Positions 23,571-35,000 of a stretch of 64,000 bases of DNA are shown piece by piece. A program made the position numbers and the translations under genes. The stretch comes from Erodium maritimum. Lineage: Eukaryota > Streptophyta > Magnoliopsida > Geraniales > Geraniaceae. Location: contig OY997588.1 in the NCBI GenBank assembly GCA_963921825.1, positions 62,764,617 through 62,828,616 of the forward strand, written 5' to 3'. Numbering within the stretch: the stretch's first letter is position 1; each line of letters starts with the position of its first letter. The notes beneath the pieces were generated by a model. The model was not told where the DNA came from and made no database searches. It worked only from the letters and a program-made list of their open reading frames with translations.

Positions 23571-24064
23571 GGATAACAATCGAGTACAAACTTCTATCTT
23601 TCGTCAGAACGCAGAACTTTCAATCTGGGCCCTTGAATCATAGAATTAAAGGCCCAGATTTGATGCATATCTTTTAATATCTTTTTAATTAATGCATATC
23701 TTGTAATTGATTTCGTAATCAATCACCCCCCCCCCTGAATTTCGGTGGCCATCCGATCTGGATAATCAATGGCCCAGATTAGTTCTACGTTCTGACCCGA
23801 AATAGGGGCTATCAAGTACAAACCCATTTTCGGGTCAGAACGTAGATACAATCTGGACCATTGATTGCCCAAATCGGATGGCCACCGAAATTCAGGGGGG
23901 GTGGGGGGGTGATTGATTACGAAATCAATTACAAGATATGCATTAATTAAAAAGATATTAAAAGATATGCATTAAATCTGGGCCTTTAATTTTACGATCC
24001 AATGACCCAGATTGAAAGTTCTACGTTCTGACGAAAGATACAAGTTTGTACCTGATAGCTATCC
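23571..24064. mobile_element. Large palindromic foldback element, arms of about 240 bp
   Basis: The left half (23571-about 23815) and right half (about 23825-24064) are inverted copies of roughly 90% identity, from GGATA at one end to TATCC at the other. Shared blocks include CTTTCGTCAGAACG, ATGCATATCTTTTAATATC, AATTGATTTCGTAATCAATC and TGAATTTCGGTGGCCATCCG, with a poly-C/poly-G tract in each arm. Its termini resemble those of the 22889-23195 element. Flanks are TA-rich, so the target duplication cannot be resolved. Confidence 0.85.
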
Positions 24065-25259
24065 TATATATATGTATATATATATAGGGGCACACTCACG
24101 TGTTACCCATGCTTAAGTTGTTACTTGTTACCCAAATCTAGACCGTTGAATTTTGAAATCTAATGGTTGTAGATTTTTTGCTTCAATTATCCATAAAATA
24201 AATAGAAAAAACACCAAAAAGGTAATTTGGTAAGTCCATCTCCCCTATATTTTTACTGTAGAATTAATTTTTACTGTCCAAATCTGAATTTTTTTAATAT
24301 TTATTTTTTCTAAAAAAGTATTTAAAAAAATTAGTTTAAATTTTTGACCGTTCAATAAATTTCGTACGTGAGGTTACAGAATATTATGTATAATATTACA
24401 GAAATTTATATCCGATATTACATAAATTTTATATCGATATTTCATAAAATTTTATGTGTTACATAATTCAGAACAGTAGGTTACATATTTTTTTATATGT
24501 ATTACACAATATTATTCTTTGAATAAAAAAATACGATAAGAGTTTACATTAGTTTACACTAACAGTTACATATTTTAAAATCTAATGGTTACATTAGTTT
24601 ATATTAACAGTTACAGAAATATTTGTGTTTCAAAACCCATATATTAAATTGAAGTACAGAACTATGCATCAAAAGTTGCAAAAATTTACACTCACAGTTA
24701 CAAAATATTTGTCTTTCACTTTCATACATCAAAGTAATTAAATACTCTGTTACAGAATTATACATTCAAAGCTACATAACTTTACACTAACAATTACATA
24801 ATATTTGTAATATTTGTGTTGTACTTTTATACATCAAATTTACAAAATAATATGTTACATAATTATACATCAAAAGATTACATAACTCTACCCTAGTAGA
24901 TACAAAAAATATTGTAATAGGTATTCCAAACATTAAAAAACCTATGAACTACAAACTCAACAGATACACATCCCGACACATAAAATTACAAAAAAAAAAT
25001 AGAAGCACACTAACCTAAAATTAAGAATAAAGTGTTACATGAACAGATCCGGATAAACAACTGTGTAAAACCAGAATTGATTAAATCCTTACAAACAACT
25101 AGATTTGATTCAAACCAAAATGAGATTAAAACCATATTTGATTCAAACAAAAAACCAGACAATTTAAGCAGCAAAGCAAACGAACATTGAACTAAAAAAC
25201 AAATCAAACATGTAATATGAGCAGGAAATCAAGGCAATTTCTCAAACCCAGAAACGGTC

Positions 25260-25460
25260 GGTGCTATGAGCACGTCAGAGCACACAACGACCGGCAACTT
25301 CTCTTAGGCGAGGGACTACAACAACGTTTCACGATCTCTGTCTCTGGATGAGGCTCGCTCGATGCTATGAACACGGTAGAGCACGACGGCCGGCAACGTG
25401 TCTGAGGCGAGGATCTGAAACAAAGTTTCGTTGTCACGGTCTCTGGCTGAGGCGGAGCAC
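25260..25460. repeat. About 100-bp duplicated GC-rich unit in the TIR element
   Basis: Units starting near 25260 and 25361 share GCTATGA.CACG, AGAGCAC, CCGGCAAC and GAGGCGAGG blocks. They are moderately diverged. The open frame on the minus strand here shows no protein family. Confidence 0.6.
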
Positions 25461-25590
25461 GAGACGTCGTAAGGTCTGGCTGAGGCGTGGTCTCTCCGGT
25501 CACGACTGCGGGAGTAGATCGGCGACCTTATCTAGAGCTTGAAGACGACGGAAGTTGTAGATACGACGAGTATGTGCACGACCTTGTTCG

Positions 25591-25850
25591 CTGCAGAGGC
25601 TTCGCGAGATGCATGTGGCGGTGACCAGCTCTAGGAGGAATCACCTCCATGTCCGGCGAGTGAAGCTCGACGTAGATGTCGTGGTCGAGCAAAGGAGAGA
25701 GGGTTGGGATTGTTTTTTGATGCAGCGGCTTCGCGAGATGCAGATGGTGGCAGCCATCTCCGTGAGGAGTCTTCTCCATGTCCGGCGAGTGAAGCACGGC
25801 GTCCATGTCGCGGCCGAGCACAGGAGAGAGGGTTGCGGCTGTGAAGATGG
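25591..25850. repeat. 129-bp tandem duplication in the TIR element
   Basis: Two units (GGCTTCGCGAGATGCA at 25598 and again at 25727) share CTCCATGTCCGGCGAGTGAAG and GGAGAGAGGGTTG in the same order. Open frames across it are repeat-derived. Confidence 0.8.
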
Positions 25851-26081
25851 AGGAGAGAAGCAGAATTTAGGGTGGACGTGTATTATATATGTAGGGTTAA
25901 CATGTTTTTGAGAAATGACAATTCCGCCCTTTCTGATAGTGAAATTACAACAATAAAAATATAGTTTGATTTATTTACAATTGAGTGCCATTGACTTTAT
26001 AACCCTTGGATTAATCAAATCTAATGGCTCAAAATCAGGTAACAAGTAACATTATAAAAAAAGGTAACACTTGAGCACACT

Positions 26082-26083
<2 letters not shown>

Positions 26084-26116
<33 letters not shown>
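26084..26116. repeat. (TA)n microsatellite
   Basis: Uninterrupted TA run of about 16 units between the TIR element and the minisatellite. Confidence 0.95.
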
Positions 26117-26122
<6 letters not shown>

Positions 26123-26133
26123 GTGTATATATG

Positions 26134-26459
26134 TATGTTTTTGCAACTATTAAAAGAAGGGGACTAAAAAAAGTTTAGGGTATGTTTTTGCAATTATTAA
26201 TAGAAGGGGATTAAAAGAAAAGTTTAGGGTATGTTTTTGCAACTATTAAAGAAAAAGCCTAAAAGAAAAGTTTAGGGTATGTTTTTGCAACTATTAAAAG
26301 AACGAGACTAAAAGAAAAGTTTAGGGTATGTTTTTGCAACTATTAAAAGAAGGAGACTAAAAAAAAGTTTAGGGTATGTTTTTGCAACTATTAATAGAAG
26401 GGGACTAAAGAAAAGTTTATGGTATGTTTTTGCAACTAAAGATGGAGACTAAAAAATGA
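26134..26459. repeat. 47-49 bp minisatellite, seven units
   Basis: Units start TATGTTTTTGCAACTATTAA at 26134, 26181, 26230, 26278, 26327, 26375 and 26423, and end in GACTAAA...AGTTTAGGG. Identity between units is high and spacing is 47, 49, 48, 49, 48 and 48. It is non-coding. Confidence 0.93.
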
Positions 26460-26673
26460 TTCTCAAGATGAGTATCCAAATGAGTATATTGATAAAGATG
26501 CAAATGGATATCCGTGGATATCCATATGGATATTGGGTAAAAATGGATGAAGACAAAAATGGATCAAAATGGATATTGGATGGGTATGGAGGATGAAGAA
26601 ATAACAAATGGATGCAAATGGAGGTCATGATCAATATTCATACCCGCCCATACCCACCCATTTGCCATCCCTA
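26460..26673 (-). mobile_element. hAT-like transposon end
   Basis: Read on the minus strand from 26673 the sequence begins TAGGGATGGCAAATGGG and then GGTATGGGCGGGTATG, typical of plant hAT (Ac-like) termini. Subterminal GGATATCC and AAATGGAT repeats run leftward. The opposite terminus and an 8-bp target duplication were not found, so the extent is uncertain. Confidence 0.5.
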
Positions 26674-27286
26674 ACACCCAATAACCTTCTAAATCATCAT
26701 TATTACCTATATTAGGTCTTTTGATCTCAACCATAGATTTGTTTATGAGATTTTCGTCTTCAACCCTAGTGTCTCTCTGTTGTTGATACTAGCTTTGTTT
26801 TGATCCGTCTCCGAGATCCCCTCATCATCTGTCTCCTCTTTTGAAAGTAGTTTTTTGTCCTCTCCTTCCCTTATACCTCACAAGTCCTTCATAAAGGAAA
26901 ACACATGAAGAATAAAAAAGCAAGTAAAGATACGCTCAGTACAACAGTGATGAGCAGGGACGAACAGAGTAGAGGGAACAAATAGACGAAACAAACCCTT
27001 TTTTAAGGAATAATAGAACATGACCGGTCGAAGGTCAGCAAATAGGGAATAAGAAAATACCAATGCATTTTTCCTCGGCGAACCTTTAATCGACAGCTGA
27101 GCTAAACGTTTGGGGCCAAAGAGCAACGTCTCGAAGACAAATTGAATATATCCAGGCAGCGCCGTTCAATCTCCAACATTGATGAGCGCTACATGATCAA
27201 TTGAATGTGAGTATCATTCTTATAGATAAATTGGAGGAAGAAGCTAAAAGGGGCGGGGCGCTGCATGATCAATTGTATAACTCTTT
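26674..27286. other. Intergenic, nothing recognised
   Basis: No gene family, RNA gene or repeat could be supported. A short minus-strand frame at 26878-27126 has no recognisable features. Confidence 0.4.
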
Positions 27287-28548
27287 TTGAATAAGGACTC
27301 CTCAATTCAGGTTGCATCCGTTTCTAATGCTAATCCCGAGTCTGGTGTGTCTGTAGAAGCTATTGTCTCTGCGCAAGTTTTATCGCAGGTTCCTCAGGCT
27401 GTTGATGTTGTTACTGATACAAGTTTAGTGGTTGAGGTTAGTTTATCTGACAAACCTTTTAATCTCGTGCGCAATTAACGTAGCCCCCTCAAGAAACTTC
27501 GTATGCTGAGGAACTTTGGACTACGGTTTGGTATGGAAAAGAAGCATTTTTCAGGCCTTTCTGTTTCGGCAACTTATGCTATTTTGATGGAGGAGGAGAA
27601 TGTGGTTGCGGACTCTTGAGCTTCACTGTTATGGATGTCTAGTATTCCACCAAAACATTCTCTTTTGGTTTGGTTGATGCTCCAGAATGCCTTGCCTACA
27701 ACGGTCTTTTTGGAGGGTCGGGGTGTTTCCCTAAGTCTGAACTATGTAAATCTGGTATGGAGTCCTTTGAGCACATTTTATTGCATTGTTCAGTTTCTTG
27801 ATGGTTATGGCGGCTTATTTTTTATTGATGGGCCGTGTTTTGGGTGATGCCTAAGACTATATGAGATACTTTAATTATCTGGAAAGACATGGGTTTTCAT
27901 CATTGGTGGAAGTCTTGGGTTCATGTATGTTATTTGACTTTATGGCATATTTGGATTTTGAGGAATGAGGCGGTTTTAATTGTGTTATGGAAATGGGTGA
28001 TTCAGTGTTTAGTCAAATACAAGATCACTATTTCAGTACTTTGTGGTAATCAAGCTCGTTGCGAGCAAATGTTTCGTATGAGGATTGACAATGGCCGACA
28101 AACTAGTGCATTCGTCCTAAGAGGAGGAGAGGACGATCACCGGAGTTGTTTGATCTGTCTCAGTTTTTTGTTTGGTCCGGTGAGTTTCTGTTCAGAAGTC
28201 ATTTTCAGGTTACGCCTGCTCTCACTTTGGTTCGGTGAGTACTACCGGGGGGGGATGATTTGGGGCTGATCTGCTATGGGCGGAGAGGCATGAATTACTC
28301 AGTTCTTTTAGAACCAGAGGATTCACCCCATCCACCCTGAGATACTGTTCATTGGGTCGGGTGAGACGCCTATTGACGATCTCTTGAGAAACTGTTCATC
28401 GGCCAGGTTTTTTTTCTTATGTTTTTTTTTCTCTTTCGGACTTTGACCCTTTAGTTCTTTTTATAGAGTTTTCTTGTTATCGTATTTGTACTTTATTTCT
28501 TGGACTTGGTTCTTCTTTAATAAAAATCTCTGTGCTGATAAAAAAAAA
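27287..28548 (+). pseudogene. LINE remnant with internal deletion
   Basis: The 5' part (27287-27550) reads like an ORF1 C-terminal linker ending FNLVRN, stop, then SPLKKLR and NFGLRFG. It passes directly to an ORF2 zf-RVT region (27635 on): SSIPPKHSLLVWLMLQNALP, later WWKSWVHVCYLTLWHIWILR. The RT is missing, so the element is internally deleted. An A-rich tail (TAATAAA-like, then GATAAAAAAAAATC) at about 28520-28548 marks the 3' end. Frames are interrupted. Confidence 0.7.
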
Positions 28549-29051
28549 TCTCCATCTCTCGCCGACGTTGTACAAATCTGAAATCTCGACCAATATTGGT
28601 TATAACTGGCGACCGGCCGGGATTTTTACCGGAAATTTTGAAATCCAGTGCCAATGTAGAAATCCCCAAAACCAACATCAATGATTCGATTACTTCTGGG
28701 ACCGTTAATACCAGTTAACCAACTGTACACACCCTTACTCAAGATGGACAATGTCAAAGCTCATTAGGGTTCACCACTTCAACTTCGGGTATACATGTAT
28801 TTGGAGTTATAATTCTTCCGGACATCAGTGTTGAACAAACATATATAGAACCTCAACTTGTATAACTTACAGGAGAATAAGTCAAATCAAACATGACACA
28901 TGAAAGAATTGGTTGTTACTTTACAACTATAAGACATCTATATCCTATTTTATCATAAAGTTAATAACAGATACAACTCACAAGACTATCATACTCTATA
29001 GAAGAGGCACCTACTCTTATTCTCTACATCCTCATTCATAGTAAACCGTAT
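28549..29051 (-). other. 3' flank of the HYP1-like gene
   Basis: Downstream (minus strand) of the TGA at 29054-29052. It should contain the 3' UTR and polyadenylation site, but no single signal stands out. No other gene seen. Confidence 0.45.
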
Positions 29052-32000
29052 TCAAGCTTCCGCCGTGTGAAGAAGGGGAGTGTTATGCCCGTCCACGCCT
29101 TCAGCATAATTGATGGGCAAGAAGGCTGGATCATTATAAGCAGTGGCTAGTTTCTCGTAAAACTCAGTCATAGCAGGGTCATTCTGGTCTTCTCTATCTT
29201 TACTTATCAAACACTGCACAAGATACAAAATTTACATCATGTAGCAAAGAGGAAGAAGATAAAGGGACAATATGCAATATTAGAGGATACATAATATTAC
29301 ATCAAACACTATGAATTTACATCAAACACAACACGCAATATTACATTTCACTGATAAAGGGTACAATATGAATTAGAGTATACATAATCAGCACATGTGA
29401 CCTAATAGCAAAGAGGAAGAAGATGGGGGAACTAAAGTGCAACAATGGCTTATAACATGGTGGCATGAATAAAAGGGTAAAACCTCTCTCACCTTCTTGA
29501 GGTTAGAGCTTCGAATCCCAGTGAGGTGTGGGTGGAGGTTCTGTTAAAAATAGATTAGGCTAGAGTAGGATTTTCCAGATTTCTTGCTGATAAAAAAAGC
29601 ATCGGGAAGAACCAAGGAGGAGACACAACCAAAGCTCGTTAGCCTATTATGAGTCCGAAGTGTACACCAACCCTTCTTTAACCCTATATTGACCTGATGT
29701 GAGACTAAAACCGACACCTAACATTCAGTAAATTTTCCAAGAGTCCTCTCAATTTAGTTTAGTTTCTTTCATCTCACTTCGTTTGTTTATTTTCATTCTT
29801 TGTTGACAGAGAACTAGAGAAACCCAGATCCCTCTGTTCCAACTCCTACTAAATTGTTCCAACTCTTCTTTAACCCTATAACACAGTGAGGCACGAAGAA
29901 TTTAAACTGTAGGTTCAAAGCTAGAAGCTTATAAAGGTAGGGGACTTGGATATGCAGTATCATATACTGGTGTTTATACATACCTCAGCAGAATAAGCAT
30001 TGAATATGGGCCCAAATCGATTTTGGCAGTATTCGTTGAAAAGAAGCGTGAGAATTGGAAGAGGAATAATTAAAGTGGATGCTAGAGGAAGCTTTTTAAG
30101 CCCAAATAGCCCAATTGCAATAATCTGCATCAGTATCAAGGAAAAGATCGTCGAACTGTGAACTATCGGCCAAAACCTTCCACATGTTTCATATTTGGGT
30201 ATATATACATTGAGTAACTGCAAAACACCAAGAAATGCAAATTTAGTAACAAAGTGAAGAGTCAGAGAGATTTTTCACTACACATCGCACTGCTTTGAAA
30301 TGTAAACACAATACTATTTATAAATCACCGCTTTAGTAAAAATCAAAGAAATGAGTTAAGAAATAAGTATCAAGGCAAGCTCACCTGGTTACGGTAGATG
30401 ATATATCCCAGGCAATAGTAAACCAAGAGGAAAGGCAGAATCAGTGGGGCAAGGAAGAAGTAGGTTATACCAAGAAGTCCAAAGAAGAGAAGCCTGGGGA
30501 TTTCACTGTGGTAAGGAACTGATGGAATTATAAATTTATCGTTTGTATTTCTGCAAAATATTTTTTTTATCCAACTGAAAACAAGTGTAACCAGCTGACA
30601 GAGTTGAGACGATAGGCTGGTCCAACCCGATGTGACGACGTATGAAATGAAGAATGACGCCTGGCAAAAATTTCCAAGTTAGACCTATATTTAAGGGATA
30701 ATTGTCAAAACATGCACTAATGTTTCGTCCACAAACGAAATAGTGCACAATGTTTTGTCCACGTCGTTTGGCTACCCTTATGAATCGTCCACGCACTTCT
30801 GTTAGAAAAGTGTAACAGCAGAACCTGAATTAACAATTTTGCCCTTTTGGTTTGAAATTCAAAAATAAGAATGAGTTAAAAGACTGATATACCCTCAATT
30901 TTGCCTTTTTGGGTTTGAAATTCAAAAATTCATATTTTAATTTAAAAAATAAATAAAAATCAGAGTTTTTTAAAAAAAATATAAAAAACCAGTTTTTTAT
31001 TTAAATTTAATTAATATATTTTTATTATATATTTTTTTATTTTTCTTTTTTCTTATTTTTACACAAAAAAGGGAATTTGGGTAAAAAATGAAAAATATAT
31101 ATATAATTAGATAAAAAAACTGATTTTCATGTATTTTTTAAAAAAAATAGATTTTTATATATTTTTTAAATTAAAATCTGAATTTTTGAAAATAAAAATA
31201 ATTTTTATAAATAAAAACTGAATTTATAAAAACAACTGATTTCTATGTATTTTTTTAAATTAAAAATGTAAATTTTTGAAAATAAAAACTGAATTTATAA
31301 AAAAAACTGATTTTATAAAAAAGATTATTTTATTTGTCTATTTATTTATGTTTTAATTTGTTTTTTATTAGAAAGAGTAGAATGGTAATGTCTCATGCAA
31401 AAGTCAAAAGGAAAAGTCAAAAGATTCATGATAAGGGTAAAATGGTCATTTCAGTTATATTTTAACTGCACATGTATGACAGAAATGGAATATTCCATTA
31501 ATTTTTCTAACAGAAGTGCGTGGACGATTCATAATGAAGGGTATATATAGTGGGGACAATTACAAAAAAAAGTGTTTTTTTTGTTATGAAATACCAACCA
31601 TTTATTGGAGGAATAAATATGATAGGGATAATTGCAAAAAAAAATGTACCCTGAGGTATTCATTTTTTGCAACCTGTATCCTTTTTCTTCAATAATTGCA
31701 AAAAAGTACCTGAACTTGTCTTTTTGTTGCAATTTGTATAAGAATGACGATTTTATCCTTAAAATTTAGATTTAAAAAATAATAGGTAAAGAACAAATAA
31801 TCCAATTTTTTGTATCCCTTGAATTTCTTACTCTTGGTAAGGTACAAAGAGGAAGAAAGTTAAGTGAAGAAAAATTGGATTTTTGTTCTTTAATCATTAT
31901 TATTATTATCATTTATTTCCAAGGGTAAAATCGTCAGTTTTATACAAATTTATATGAAGTGCAACAACAAGACAAGTTCAGGGTGCTTTTTTGCAATGAT

Positions 32001-35000
32001 CCCAATATGATACTAAGATGCAGAGAACAATATAAAGAATAAAGTCACAGCAAATGCAAGTGAAATTTCCAGAATTGTTCCAGGGAACAGTACAAGGTAA
32101 ATATAGAAGTCCATGCAATTACTCAATCAAATTGGCTACACGGCGTTCTCACCTGCCCTGGAACAGCCTGAGCTAGTACTGCTGCAATTTCCTTTGGGTG
32201 AAGGAAGACATCGACCTGAGATAGAGCTGTTCCTGACAGTACATTTGCAAAGAAAATATTCCATACAGTAAACCATAAAAGCTTAATGCATGCACTTTTC
32301 TCTATCTGGCTGTAGGAGGTATATCCTTGCACAGAGGAAAGTATTATCATGATTGGAGGCACGCATGCCAGGAACAACTGGAGAATAAGACTAGGGAGAT
32401 ATCCTGTCACCACCTGACTGACAATTGTTCTGCAACCCAAAAGTTACTTGTTTGAGGATTACATGCAATAATGAAGTGTATACATAGTGGGGATAATTAC
32501 AAAAAAGTACCCTGAGGTATTCATTTTTTGCAACTTGTAGCCCTCTTCTTTGGAAACATTGTAAAAAAGTACCCTGAACTTGTCTTTTTGGTGCAACTTC
32601 TATAAAATGACAATTTTACCCTTACCATTTATATTTCAAAAACAATACAAAACAAAAATCCAAATTTTCATATTCCTTAAGTATCTTCCTCTTTGTACCG
32701 TACAAAGAATAAGGAAATGAAAATTTGGATTTTTTGTTCTTTAATTATTATTTTCTAAATGTGAACTTTCAAGGGTAAAATCATCATTTTGAAACATATT
32801 TATACAAAGTGCAACAAAAAGACAAGTTCAAGGCACTTTTTTGCAATTATCAAAGAAGAGGGCTACAAGTTGCAAAAAAAGAATACACCGGGGTGTTTAT
32901 TTGCAATTATCCCTATATAGTAATTAGCTTGATCATCTCCCTATACTAAATAGTATGTGTACATATCATTAACCAACTACGATTTATGTTAAAATGAAAC
33001 TTAAACCAATAATTGCAAAAAAGTGCAAATTACTTACAAATTCAGTATGCTTTTAAGGAAAGGGAACCAGATCTGCAACTCTTCCAGATTGGCAAGGCCT
33101 TGCACTAACACCACTGGAATGAGGAACAGAATTGTGAGAGCAATACAAGCAACGATTACCACCAGCTTGCAGACCGATCTTTTCATAAATGAGTCAGAAA
33201 AGAAAGGCCAATGAACCTCCTGAGGTTCAGGAGCTCGCTCAGTGACCCACTCGATAGGATTGTTCCCTTGTGGGATGTGCAAAGCAGATGCAGTACTAAA
33301 CCGTGATTTGAATGAAACAAAGGCAGCTGGAACCTCCTAATATATAGCAAAAGCTTATCAGAAAAATACATTATATGAATAATTATTCTTTTTATTTATC
33401 TTAATTAATCTCGAAAAACAATCCAACTTTACTTTCAGGAGATTGCCTCTTTAAATCTGTATTCATATCTGACATAAAGCATATGTATATATCGTTTAAA
33501 CATGTTTCCTGACAAGGTAGCACACTATTTCCTTTGGAGGCACTCAGATAAAGGGTACATGCACGGTGCTAGGATAACCCGGTTCTAATTATTAGGAACA
33601 CCAAAGCATTGTTGTTAGTTGTTACTAACTTAAACAGTATACAATAATCATCATATAAAAACATAAATAGACAACCAGGATTCATTCATATTTTCATTTT
33701 GGAAAACCAAAAAAGAAAAGGGGTAACTTTATTGACACACCTTCGGTGACCTTTGTTTCTCAAATACACACAAGGTAAGGTAACACACCCGGATTTGGGT
33801 CAGTTCCAAAAACAACACTGATAAGCGAGAAAGGTTACAGAGTGTTCCTAATAAAACCATCACCTATTCTGTCTAAATATGGGTTTTTTGATTAATAACG
33901 AACGGTGACAGTGTGTTACTGATAACCCCTCACCTTTAAGAGGATTTTTTGATAGTCGAAGGTTGTGGATGGGGTGTAAATAACGTTTTCCCTGGAAAAT
34001 AATGACCTCAAAACCCTCAGGCCAATCATATATCAGAAACCATCTTCAACATATCACTCTTATATAACCCGAACTGTTTGCATGAATAAATCTATTTACA
34101 CATAAAGATAATAATATCACATACCTCTCCTGCATATGATGTTTGCCTGACCCTCACATCATCTTCTATATCCTCCAACTTTTTTTCATAGTAGTTTACA
34201 ATATCAACTCTGCGTCCAAAGAGACCCAAAAAACCATCCCGCTTGAATTTTTTCTTACTATCATTCCTCGATTTTAAGTGAGTAATCTTATCGTACATTT
34301 TATGTGCATCAGCCTGTAAATGGCAGTCATACAGTTTTAACCATTAGTCGCCGCAAAGAAAAATAAAAGGAATCCATTTAATTTTACTAAATGGATATCT
34401 TTTCTAAAGCTACTGTCAATTATGGTATAAAAAAAGATGTTCTAATACATTAATGTTGATCTTCAGTGATTGATTGGAAGATGGGCACACCTGACAAGAG
34501 GGGATAGACAGTATAGAGAGAGAAACAAAAGCCTTACAAAATTCACAGTAACACCACCAAAATATTTTAAATCTTCACAACAACTAAAATGAACAAACAT
34601 CAAATGAGGAAAAAGAACATCAGATGTAATAATAACTAATCGGAAAAGGAAATGGTAAATGCAGAAACATCAAGTTTACTAGCCCCAATCATACGTATTA
34701 CCATATGTTAGTTCTTAGAGGAGTTGGGGGAAACAGCAACAACAATTCTGGGGACTGCTACATGAATCAACCCAAGAACAACTCAACTTGTATTTTCCTC
34801 CACCACGTTCTATTTAGTACTATCTCATCCATTAAGCCAAGTATATCATCATGTCTTTTCATTCCATGTTAACTTAGGCCAACCCTTGTCCCTTTTAGTT
34901 TTTCCATACCACTTTACTTCCTAATGACTTCTCTGAAATCCAATATATTGAGTATGTGATGCGCTTCTGAAACTTAGCCCATCAAACATTAGCTAGAAAC

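Larger units (their letters stand above)
24087..26083. mobile_element. 2-kb TIR transposon, non-autonomous
   Basis: The left end GGGGCACACTCACGTGTTAC and the inverted right end share the CTCA.GTGTTACC core. Further in, TTACTTGTTACC and AATCTAATGG also pair, giving imperfect TIRs of about 85 bp. Both flanks are TA microsatellite, hiding the target duplication. The left part (24200-25000) is very AT-rich with repeated TTACA.TA.TTTACACTAAC motifs. The right part (25250-25860) is GC-rich with internal duplications. No transposase is recognised. Confidence 0.65.
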
